From an uncultured Oceanospirillaceae bacterium (GTDB lineage: Bacteria; Pseudomonadota; Gammaproteobacteria; Pseudomonadales; Balneatricaceae), in assembly GCA_946221045.1 (NCBI GenBank), contig CAMIIY010000164.1:1-5340 (forward strand): a stretch of 5,340 bases of DNA. Direction: 5' to 3'. Of this stretch, positions 1 through 5,340 are shown one piece after another. Each line of letters begins with the position of its first letter. The stretch's first letter is position 1. A program made the position numbers and the translations under genes. The notes beneath the pieces are model-generated. The model had not been told where the DNA came from. It did not search any database and was given only the letters and a program-made list of their open reading frames with translations.

Positions 1-420
1 GGGGCCGTAGATATCGGCATCAAGAATACCCACTTTTGCCCCCTCTGCCGCCATTGCCAGCGCCAGATTGACCGCCGTGGTCGATTTACCCACCCCACCC
101 TTGCCGGATGCTACCGCAATAATATTTTTCACACCCTGCATGGCGGGTAACTGATGCTGGCCATGCCCTGCACTGATTACCTGACGGATCGCTACCGTCG
201 CTTCCTGCACAGCGTCCAGCCCATAAAGCTGGGTCTCCAGTTCTGTCTGCATGGTTGCAGCAATGGACTGGCAAGGATAAGGCAATGCGATGACCACATT
301 TACCTTGTCTGCAGTCACCGATACCTGCTCGATCACGCCGGCATCTCCCAGCGATTGCTGGAGGTTAGGTTCAAAATAGTTCGCTAACAGAAGCTCAACC
401 TGGTTCTGGAGTGTAGACAC
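1..420 (-). CDS. apbC: Mrp/ApbC family iron-sulfur cluster carrier ATPase, N-terminal 140 residues (3' end outside window)
   Basis: This is a cytoplasmic P-loop ATPase of the MinD/Mrp family, known to bind and pass on Fe-S clusters during cofactor assembly. The reverse complement gives 140 codons open to the window edge. Residues about 1-80 fit the MIP18/DUF59-type N-terminal domain (PYPCQSI at 48-54). The stretch [20 protein letters not shown] (96-115) carries the deviant Walker A with the signature lysine, and [10 protein letters not shown] (131-140) is the following conserved strand and switch motif. This region is nearly identical to what I recall of E. coli Mrp (also called ApbC). The family is usually about 360-380 residues, so roughly 60 percent, including the CXXC cluster ligands, lies outside the window. 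The start is GTG at 418-420: an in-frame TAA sits at 433-435, no ATG intervenes, and AAGGTGA lies 8 bases upstream. It follows the c-di-GMP regulator by 128 bases on the same strand, and a functional link is not implied. Confidence 0.95.
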   Translation of the reverse strand, partial: MSTLQNQVELLLANYFEPNLQQSLGDAGVIEQVSVTADKVNVVIALPYPCQSIAATMQTELETQLYGLDAVQEATVAIRQVISAGHGQHQLPAMQGVKNIIAVASGKGGVGKSTTAVNLALAMAAEGAKVGILDADIYGP

Positions 421-428
421 GGAGTTAT

Positions 429-434
429 CACCTT
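429..434 (-). promoter_or_regulatory. Shine-Dalgarno site for the GTG start of mrp/apbC
   Basis: On the minus strand AAGGTG (continuing into A at 428) precedes GTG by 8 bases. AGGTGA matches the 3' part of the AGGAGGTGA consensus. Together with the in-frame TAA at 433-435 this fixes the start at GTG 420; the next in-frame ATG is at residue 57, inside the conserved N-terminal domain. Confidence 0.75.
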
Positions 435-455
435 AAAAACGTGGGTTCTGCGACA

Positions 456-485
456 GTTATCTGTCTCAGAGTGCATCTTACGCAA
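456..485 (-). promoter_or_regulatory. Weak candidate sigma-70 promoter upstream of mrp/apbC
   Basis: On the minus strand TTGCGT (480-485) is followed after 18 bases by GATAAC (456-461). The -35 matches 3 of 6 and the -10 matches 4 of 6 consensus bases, so this is only a candidate. Its place about 35 bases before the GTG start is reasonable, and the 128-base gap is long enough to hold an independent promoter for this housekeeping gene. Confidence 0.22.
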
Positions 486-519
486 CCTGAGAAAGGGAAT
501 GAAGTGCAGCGAAGTCCGA

Positions 520-537
520 CCGCCCCCCAGGGGGCGG
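520..537 (-). terminator. GC-rich hairpin after the phosphodiesterase gene (weak terminator candidate)
   Basis: CCGCCCCC (520-527) and GGGGGCGG (530-537) form a perfect 8-bp, almost all G:C stem with a 2-base loop, or 7 bp with 4 bases. It starts 12 bases beyond the TAA stop (549-551) of the regulator gene. No T-tract follows on either strand, so it lacks the second half of an intrinsic terminator. It could instead cause pausing or protect the mRNA 3' end, or be chance. Confidence 0.4.
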
Positions 538-548
538 CCCGATAACCG

Positions 549-2762
549 TTATTCTGTGGTTTTGAGCCAGTTTTCCAGCCAGCCCTCTGAAGGCTCAGGA
601 CGACTGTACAGGAAGCCCTGCTGCACAATACCGTTGTACTGATTGAGGAAGTCTGCATGACGCTGGGTTTCAACACCTTCCGCCACCACTCTCAGTTTCA
701 ACAGCGAGGCGATGTTATAAACCAGTTCCACCAACTGGGCATCGTTCACATCATCCGGCGCATCCAGCACAAAGGCTTTATCCAGTTTTACCTCGGCAAT
801 CGGCAGCTTTTTCAGGTAGGAAAGAGAGGAATAACCGGTGCCGAAATCGTCAATCGAGAAGCTGACGCCGCTCTCTTTAAGCGCCTCCATCTTGGCGATG
901 CCACGATCAACATCACTGATCATCGAGCTTTCTGTCAGCTCAAAGGTCAGGTGCCGGGCCGCTTGAGGATGGCCCCGCAGGATTGCCAGTATATCCTCGA
1001 CAAAATGCGACTGGTTGAAGTGCAGGGTACTGATGTTGACTGAAGCCTGCAGGGTTTTGCCCTCTGCCAGCACCTGATCAAGCAGATGCAGTACCCGCTT
1101 CAGCACCCAGCGGTCCAGATCAACAATCAGAAACGAGCTTTCCGCCAGAGGTATAAAATGATCCGGTGGAATCAGTCCACGTTCAGGGTGCTGCCAGCGC
1201 ACCAGACTTTCTACACCCACCACCCTGCCGGTATGGTCAACCTGGCTCTGAAAGAAGACCTGCATCTGATCCTGATCAATGGCGACAGCCAGCTCCCGCT
1301 CCAGATCAAAATTGTACTGACTGGCCGTGCCCATATTGTCGTCGTAGTAGACATAACCGTTATGCTCACGCTGGCTGGCATTCTGCTGGGCAATAACCGC
1401 CTGCTGAATAATCGCGGCGGCTGACAGCGCCGGATGCAACTGGAAAACATTGATGCCTGATACACAGCTGAAGGTCACACCACCACTGTCCTGAGGGTCC
1501 AGCGAGGTTTCCATCATCCGCTGCAATGCCTTGCAAAACTGTTCCGCTGCACGAATGGCCGCTTTCCGCTCGGCATAAGAGCCCAGCAACACCATAAACT
1601 CATCACTGGAGCCGGACATGCGCGACAGGGTTTCCGCATCGGTGGTGATCGAGTCCACCCGGTTGGCAAACTCTTTTACAAACTGATCCAGTTTAAGCAA
1701 ACCGTTGAACTGGCTGAGACGTTTGTAGTTATCAATCGCAATGACCACCACCGCACTGAAAAGACCTTCGGAGTTCGGGCTACTCAGCAAGGTTTCCAGG
1801 CGATTCTGCAACAGTTTCTGGTTTGGCAACCCGGTCAGGGGGTCATACCAGGTGAGAAAATGAATCTGATTTTCCTGCGCTTTAATCGAACTGATATCGC
1901 TGAAGACCATCAGATAATGCGTGACTTCACCAGCGTCATTTTTAATGCTGGAAACGGTACGCATTTCCGGATAACTCTCGCCATTTTTACGCCGGCTATA
2001 GAGTTCACCATGCCACTGCCCCTCGTCAGACATGGCTGTAGCCACATTCTGAATAAAGCTGTTACCGCTGAAGCCTGAGTGCAGCATATCCGGGCTCTGG
2101 CCCATGGTTTCAGCTTCGCTGTACCCGGTGATACGGGTAAAGGCTTTGTTCACCGCACAGATCTGATAATCAATATCGGTGATGACAATGCCTTCGGACG
2201 CTTCCAGAAAGACGTGCGACAGTAATTGCTTCTCAGACAGAGCCTCTTCCAGCGCCCGGTTCTTTTCCGTGACCACCTCCCGCACACTTTCCAGCTCACG
2301 AATTTTTTCCCGCAGATAACGGCTCAGGTGCTCCAGACGGGTGATCATATGGGAGTTTTCAAGGTGCACCCGCAAGCGGGCTTTGGTCACCGGAATCTGG
2401 ATCGGTTTGTAGATGTAATCGATGGCCCCCAGATTGAGTCCGGACTCTTCGGAAACCGGGTCGGCCATGGCCGTAATAAAAATAATGGGAACCTGCGCCA
2501 TTTCCGGCCGTGCCTTGATTTTCCGGCACAGCTCAAAACCGTCCATTCCTGGCATCATCACATCCAGCAGAATCAGATCCGGACGGACCTCATCCAGCAA
2601 TTTGAGGGCATTTTCACCGTTCGTGGCAATGCGGATGTCATACTCTTCTTTCAACGCCTCAACAAGCAGCCGCAGGTTTACCGGTTCATCATCCACCAGT
2701 AACACTGTGGCTTGCGGCGCACGCTTGCCTTCTGCAGGCATATTCGAAATCAGGTCAGTCAA
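549..2762 (-). CDS. Response regulator c-di-GMP phosphodiesterase (REC-PAS-degenerate GGDEF-EAL)
   Basis: A 737-residue cytoplasmic protein with no membrane segment, predicted to hydrolyse c-di-GMP to pGpG under control of a phosphorylated receiver. REC covers about 18-133: acidic pocket D24/D25, phospho-acceptor D67 (LILLDVMMPGMDG), T97, K119-P120. A charged, probably coiled-coil segment (about 140-182) leads to a PAS domain (about 183-293; GYSEAETMG, RRKNGESYPE). GGDEF (about 300-475) keeps DPLTGLPN but the active site reads SGSSDEF (383-389), and a normal RxxD I-site is not seen, so cyclase activity is unlikely. EAL (about 485-733) reads ESL with E518, N576, E608 (FELTES), D638/D639 (IDDFGTGYSSL), K659, E695 (VVAEGVET) and Q715, the residues and spacing I recall for active enzymes such as RocR. 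The start is TTG at 2760-2762: in-frame TAG at 2778-2780, GGGAG 6 bases upstream; the ATG at residue 8 has no ribosome binding site. It lies 98 bases after a hybrid kinase, its likely phosphodonor. Confidence 0.95.
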   Translation of the reverse strand: MTDLISNMPAEGKRAPQATVLLVDDEPVNLRLLVEALKEEYDIRIATNGENALKLLDEVRPDLILLDVMMPGMDGFELCRKIKARPEMAQVPIIFITAMADPVSEESGLNLGAIDYIYKPIQIPVTKARLRVHLENSHMITRLEHLSRYLREKIRELESVREVVTEKNRALEEALSEKQLLSHVFLEASEGIVITDIDYQICAVNKAFTRITGYSEAETMGQSPDMLHSGFSGNSFIQNVATAMSDEGQWHGELYSRRKNGESYPEMRTVSSIKNDAGEVTHYLMVFSDISSIKAQENQIHFLTWYDPLTGLPNQKLLQNRLETLLSSPNSEGLFSAVVVIAIDNYKRLSQFNGLLKLDQFVKEFANRVDSITTDAETLSRMSGSSDEFMVLLGSYAERKAAIRAAEQFCKALQRMMETSLDPQDSGGVTFSCVSGINVFQLHPALSAAAIIQQAVIAQQNASQREHNGYVYYDDNMGTASQYNFDLERELAVAIDQDQMQVFFQSQVDHTGRVVGVESLVRWQHPERGLIPPDHFIPLAESSFLIVDLDRWVLKRVLHLLDQVLAEGKTLQASVNISTLHFNQSHFVEDILAILRGHPQAARHLTFELTESSMISDVDRGIAKMEALKESGVSFSIDDFGTGYSSLSYLKKLPIAEVKLDKAFVLDAPDDVNDAQLVELVYNIASLLKLRVVAEGVETQRHADFLNQYNGIVQQGFLYSRPEPSEGWLENWLKTTE

Positions 2763-2768
2763 AACAAT

Positions 2769-2773
2769 CTCCC
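2769..2773 (-). promoter_or_regulatory. Shine-Dalgarno site that selects the TTG start of the phosphodiesterase gene
   Basis: GGGAG on the minus strand ends 6 bases before TTG (2760-2762). The in-frame ATG seven codons later (2739-2741) is preceded by an AT-rich stretch without any purine-rich Shine-Dalgarno sequence, so TTG is the better start. The choice adds only seven residues before the receiver domain. Confidence 0.65.
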
Positions 2774-2812
2774 GGCTCTAGCAGTCCGTTATCGGGTACA
2801 CCACATCGCTGC

Positions 2813-2818
2813 AGTATA
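2813..2818 (-). promoter_or_regulatory. Candidate -10 box ahead of the phosphodiesterase gene
   Basis: TATACT on the minus strand matches 5 of 6 bases of the -10 consensus and lies about 50 bases upstream of the TTG start, within the 98-base gap after the kinase gene. I find no convincing -35 at 16-18 bases (TGATGA at 17 is poor) and no extended -10 TG. If real, it would let the phosphodiesterase be made independently of the kinase; otherwise the two genes are cotranscribed. Confidence 0.28.
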
Positions 2819-2853
2819 GATCTGAAGCACACAGGTCATCAGATATTGTCACG

Positions 2854-2877
2854 CAACGTGTTACACGTTGTCTTTTT
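2854..2877 (+). terminator. Inverted repeat centred on the kinase stop codon, with a T-run on the plus strand
   Basis: CAACGTG (2854-2860) and CACGTTG (2864-2870) are perfect 7-bp inverted repeats whose 3-base loop is the kinase stop codon (TTA on plus, TAA on minus). On the plus strand the hairpin is followed at once by TCTTTTT (2871-2877), the layout of an intrinsic terminator for transcription running antisense into the kinase gene. On the minus, coding strand no T-run follows, so it would not end the kinase mRNA. The stem is modest (4 G:C of 7) and the repeat could be chance. Confidence 0.3.
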
Positions 2878-5008
2878 GATTAACCAATACTTCGAAACAC
2901 TCTCTGGCTTTCACAAAATCAAACTGCTCTAAGGCAAGGTAAAACCGGGTCAGCAGGCCTGGATCCGACAACTGTGGCAGTTGCTGCATCACCGCCTTAA
3001 CTCGCTCAGCGGGAATATAGCGCTGTTTAAGCAGACTTTCGTGAATCTGCTGCAGCGCCTGCTCCAGGGCCGCGTCATCCAGTACTTCAATAGCCCCGGC
3101 CGGGGCCTGCCCCAGACCAGAGACAGCAGCGATGTCGTCTATAAATCGTCGCAACAGACGGCAGGTTGTTTCAGGCGCGGGCTCAGCACCGGAGTCGGCC
3201 TGCTGCTGCAGGGATTTTGCCACCGCCGCCAACTCAAACGCAGCAGCATTCGAGGCGGCACCCTTGAGTTTATGGGCCAATTGAGAAACCTGTGTCCAGT
3301 CCCTGTTATCCAGAGCCTCCTGAACCTCAGCTTCCCAGTCAGAAAACTCACTGACAAATGCATACAGACAGTCATGAAACAACTGCGGACGCAGTAAAAA
3401 ATGCTCTGGCAGATCTTCCAGTGTCATGCCTCGCGGCAGTTGATCCACGGTTAATACCGGGCTGGAGCCCAGGTCAGAATCTGTGTCTGAATCATCTGCT
3501 TCTGATGGCTGCGCAGGGACTTTAGCCGGGATATGCTGCACCAGCTTTTCTGCCAGCTCCAGAATATTGACCGGCTTGGCAATGTGCGCATTCATGCCAG
3601 CTTCCAGCGCTTTTTCTACATCCTGCTCAAACGCAGCCGCGGTCATGGCAATGATCGGTAATTCATACCCCTGCTCCAGCTGCCGGATCGACAAGCTGGC
3701 TTCCAAACCATTCATCACCGGCATATGGAAGTCCATCAGCACAGCATCAAAATGCCCCTGCTTCACCTGCTCAACCGCTTCAGCACCGTTTTCCACCACC
3801 ACCGGTTTCATACCCAGCTTTTCAAGGAAATCCACCGCTATCAGCTGGTTGGTGAGCACATCCTCTGCCACCAGAATACGGCTGTCTTTTATTGGTCGGG
3901 CAATGGCTACGGCCCGATCAAGCGCACTTTCACCCGTGGCTTGCAAACTGCGTGAGCGTTTGTTGCTGATTGCATCAAACAGACGGGACGGCGTCAGTGG
4001 TTTTGACAAAGCGATCGGCCTGAACTGCTCAAGAATCGTGGTGGGGATCTGATAAGACGGATCATCCACCAGCAACAGCAGGTTCGAAAGAAAATCAGGT
4101 CTGGCACTCTGTGCCCAGAACTCGCAGATCTGATGCAGGTCTGCCACAGCTCCCGCATGACTCATATCCGCTATCAGCAGCTCACAGTCCTTCAGCTCAC
4201 CAGCCCCGGCGGCCTTTTGTGCATCGGCAAACAGATCAAAAGAGCGCAGGTGTTTATGCCATGCTGAAAAGTATTCGCCGATCATCTGACGGGTGTGCAC
4301 ATCACTGCTGCTGAGCAGCACCGTATGGTACTGAATCACACGGTCAGAATACTGCTTAGCCCCCGGCTGCAATGGCAGATCGACTTCAAAGGCGAACTCA
4401 GAACCGGCATCCAGTTCACTGCTGATATCCAGATGTGACCCCATCAGATTGAGAATGCCGTTCACGATACTCAGGCCCAGTCCGGTACCACCATACTGGC
4501 GGGTGGTGGACATATCCGCCTGGGTGAACGGCTGGGTAATTTTTTCAATCTGTTCCGGTAGCAAACCGATGCCACTGTCAATGACCGCAAAACGCAGACG
4601 CGCTAGCTGCGCAGTTGAGTTGACAATCGACACCTGCACCCTGACCGAACCCCGGCTGGTAAATTTAATCGCATTACTGACCAGATTATTCAGCACCTGG
4701 CCCAGCCGCATGGAATCGCCTGTCAGGTGGCAATATACATTCGGTTTCACATCCAGTTGCAGGTCGATGCTTTTGACTGCCGCCACCACATTAAACAGAT
4801 CCACAGTGCTGTGAATCACTTCATCCAGCTCAAAGGGCACTTCATGCAGAGTCATTTTACCGGCTTCGAGTTTGGAGAAGTCGAGAATATCATTCAGGAT
4901 ATCCAGCAATGAGCGGGCAGCAGAGTGCGCCGACTGCAGGCAGTGTTGCTGCCGTGAATCCAGCTGGGTGTCCTGCATCAGCGTCAGCATGCCTAACACC
5001 GCATTCAT
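2861..5008 (-). CDS. Hybrid sensor histidine kinase, C-terminal part (HATPase-REC*-REC-HPt), separated from its N-terminus by a frameshift
   Basis: BarA-like phosphorelay kinase portion; residues numbered from the ATG at 5008. MNAVLGM (1-7) is the tail of the H-box, so this ATG is an internal codon, not a credible start: it has no Shine-Dalgarno sequence and follows the phospho-His. HisKA helices run to about 50 (DILDFSKLEAG). HATPase_c covers about 95-212: N-box RLGQVLNNLVSNAIKFT, DSGIG (144-148), FTQAD, GGTGLGL (173-179). A degenerate receiver (about 228-346) has SSSD in place of the acidic pair but keeps K336-P. A canonical receiver (about 376-492) has E382/D383, D426 (LMDFHMPVMNG), T456, K478-P. 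An acidic linker (502-513) precedes HPt (about 530-630) with H579 in AHKLKGAASNAA. A leucine-rich helical tail (about 640-715) of the kind often found after HPt domains ends the protein at TAA 2861-2863. In this frame codons are open from 5029, so the His codon (5024-5026) belongs to it. The probable target is the receiver-phosphodiesterase downstream. Confidence 0.9.
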   Translation of the reverse strand: MNAVLGMLTLMQDTQLDSRQQHCLQSAHSAARSLLDILNDILDFSKLEAGKMTLHEVPFELDEVIHSTVDLFNVVAAVKSIDLQLDVKPNVYCHLTGDSMRLGQVLNNLVSNAIKFTSRGSVRVQVSIVNSTAQLARLRFAVIDSGIGLLPEQIEKITQPFTQADMSTTRQYGGTGLGLSIVNGILNLMGSHLDISSELDAGSEFAFEVDLPLQPGAKQYSDRVIQYHTVLLSSSDVHTRQMIGEYFSAWHKHLRSFDLFADAQKAAGAGELKDCELLIADMSHAGAVADLHQICEFWAQSARPDFLSNLLLLVDDPSYQIPTTILEQFRPIALSKPLTPSRLFDAISNKRSRSLQATGESALDRAVAIARPIKDSRILVAEDVLTNQLIAVDFLEKLGMKPVVVENGAEAVEQVKQGHFDAVLMDFHMPVMNGLEASLSIRQLEQGYELPIIAMTAAAFEQDVEKALEAGMNAHIAKPVNILELAEKLVQHIPAKVPAQPSEADDSDTDSDLGSSPVLTVDQLPRGMTLEDLPEHFLLRPQLFHDCLYAFVSEFSDWEAEVQEALDNRDWTQVSQLAHKLKGAASNAAAFELAAVAKSLQQQADSGAEPAPETTCRLLRRFIDDIAAVSGLGQAPAGAIEVLDDAALEQALQQIHESLLKQRYIPAERVKAVMQQLPQLSDPGLLTRFYLALEQFDFVKARECFEVLVNQKDNV
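3272..3274 (-). other. Phosphotransfer histidine codon of the HPt domain
   Basis: CAT encodes H579 in the motif AHKLKGAASNAA, which fits the HPt consensus HxLKGxA. In unorthodox kinases this histidine takes phosphate from the preceding receiver aspartate (here D426, codon 3731-3733) and gives it to a separate response regulator. Its preservation means the relay module itself looks intact despite the upstream frameshift. Confidence 0.8.
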
Positions 5009-5021
5009 CGGCGTACGGATC

Positions 5022-5339
5022 TCATGGGCTCATATTGGCCAGGAACTGACTTTTCGCCTGTGCTGCGTACTCTGCGTCTTCTTTTGCCCTGAGCAGTTCC
5101 TGCTCTGCTTTTTTACGGTGGGTGCTGTCGAAATTCAGGCCGATCATGCGGATCAGCTCACCTTCGTCATTCAGCAGCATCATCGCCGCAGCATCAATGT
5201 AGCGGACCTGTCCGTTCGGGCGGACAATTCTGAATTCCGCCGTCCAGTCACGCTTTTCTTCAACCGCTTTCTGCAGCGCCTGTTCAGCCCGGTTACGGTC
5301 TTCTGGGTGCAGATGATCGGCCCAGTCTGCATACTGTCT
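5022..5339 (-). CDS. Hybrid sensor histidine kinase, N-terminal fragment in window (PAS plus start of H-box), ends early by frameshift
   Basis: An open frame enters from the right edge and gives 105 residues before TGA at 5022-5024; its start is outside the window. Residues 1-74 fit the second half of a PAS_3-type sensory fold with its PAC-like end: W6, HPEDR (11-15), EFRIVRPNGQVRYID (35-49), RMIGLNFDSTHRKKAEQ (64-80). A helical, charged linker (RKKAEQELLRAKEDAEYAA) joins it to KSQFLANMSP, the opening of a HisKA H-box that should continue as HEIRTPMN. Instead the reading runs ATG AGC CCA TGA. Deleting one C of the CCC (GGG on plus, 5026-5028) joins this frame to the one ending at 2861 and yields 825 in-window residues of one continuous PAS-HisKA-HATPase-REC-REC-HPt kinase. 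More sensory domains or membrane segments may lie upstream, outside the window. Confidence 0.85.
   Translation of the reverse strand, partial: RQYADWADHLHPEDRNRAEQALQKAVEEKRDWTAEFRIVRPNGQVRYIDAAAMMLLNDEGELIRMIGLNFDSTHRKKAEQELLRAKEDAEYAAQAKSQFLANMSP
5026..5028 (-). other. Frameshift point: one extra C at the kinase H-box
   Basis: The upstream frame stops at 5022-5024, and the downstream frame has a stop at 5030-5032, so the switch between frames must fall within about 5025-5029. The only simple repair is removing one base of the GGG run (CCC on the coding strand), which turns AGC CCA TGA G into AGC CAT GAG and restores NMSHEIRTPMN. The phospho-accepting His codon sits directly on the break. 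Confidence 0.9.
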
Positions 5340-5340
5340 C

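Noticed and set aside
154..387. A 77-codon plus-strand open frame over mrp/apbC
   Set aside because: The minus strand here encodes the clear N-terminus of an Mrp-family ATPase; the plus frame has no support.
2226..2702. A 158-codon open frame on the plus strand over the receiver of the phosphodiesterase gene
   Set aside because: It mirrors codons of the conserved receiver on the other strand and its His/Phe/Gln-rich product resembles no family.
538..2796. An 11-base inverted repeat with one mismatch (CCCGATAACCG at 538-548 and CCGTTATCGGG at 2786-2796) flanking the phosphodiesterase gene
   Set aside because: It could suggest a mobile cassette, but it is short and imperfect, there are no target duplications or transposase, and codon usage inside matches the neighbours. 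A match of this quality between two short gaps is not very unlikely by chance.
3093..3106. Perfect 14-bp palindrome GCCCCGGCCGGGGC
   Set aside because: It lies in the coding sequence of an Ala/Pro/Gly-rich linker of the kinase, where GC-rich codons readily give such palindromes; it has no T-run and no regulatory context.
3483..4052. A 189-codon open frame on the plus strand, antisense to the kinase
   Set aside because: Serine- and threonine-rich, low-complexity translation without any recognisable motif, lying wholly over the well-conserved receiver-coding sequence of the minus strand. It is a shadow frame.
2861..5008. Kinase gene starting at the ATG at 5008 as an intact, short kinase
   Set aside because: The ATG is the Met of the H-box RTPMN, has no ribosome binding site, and would leave out the phospho-accepting histidine, while a matching PAS and H-box start lies directly upstream in the other frame.

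Overview
The window looks like a gammaproteobacterial chromosome segment, probably from a marine or aquatic Oceanospirillales/Alteromonadales-like lineage. That placement is inferred from the protein style and the moderate GC content, and no marker here fixes the genus. All recognisable genes lie on the minus strand and are read from right to left: a hybrid sensor histidine kinase (about 5340 to 2861, N-terminus outside the window), a REC-PAS-GGDEF-EAL cyclic-di-GMP response regulator (2762 to 549), and the start of the Fe-S/P-loop ATPase gene mrp/apbC (420 to 1, C-terminus outside the window). The gaps are short (98 and 128 bases). I see no RNA genes, mobile elements, CRISPR arrays or phage genes.

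The kinase region encodes PAS, coiled linker, HisKA, HATPase_c, a degenerate receiver, a canonical receiver, HPt and a helical tail. It is a BarA-like tripartite phosphorelay kinase. Its reading frame is broken exactly at the phospho-accepting H-box: one extra base in a GGG run (5026-5028, plus strand) makes the upstream frame end at a TGA where the His codon should be. Removing that base restores a normal H-box. An ORF call that begins at the ATG at 5008 therefore starts just after the catalytic histidine and misrepresents the protein. The cause is either a real disabling mutation or a sequence error.

The response regulator has an intact receiver. Its EAL domain has all the metal-binding and catalytic residues I can recall. 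Its GGDEF domain is degenerate, reading SGSSDEF. It is most likely a phosphorylation-controlled c-di-GMP phosphodiesterase. Adjacency and shared direction suggest the kinase's HPt passes phosphate to this receiver, so that an environmental cue sets c-di-GMP level. That link is an inference.

mrp/apbC is a housekeeping Fe-S carrier gene with its own ribosome binding site, and is probably unrelated in function. Both genes whose starts are visible use non-ATG starts (TTG and GTG), each fixed by an in-frame stop five to six codons upstream and a good Shine-Dalgarno sequence. Apart from the H-box frameshift the window is ordinary signalling and housekeeping DNA, and I do not see an undescribed system.
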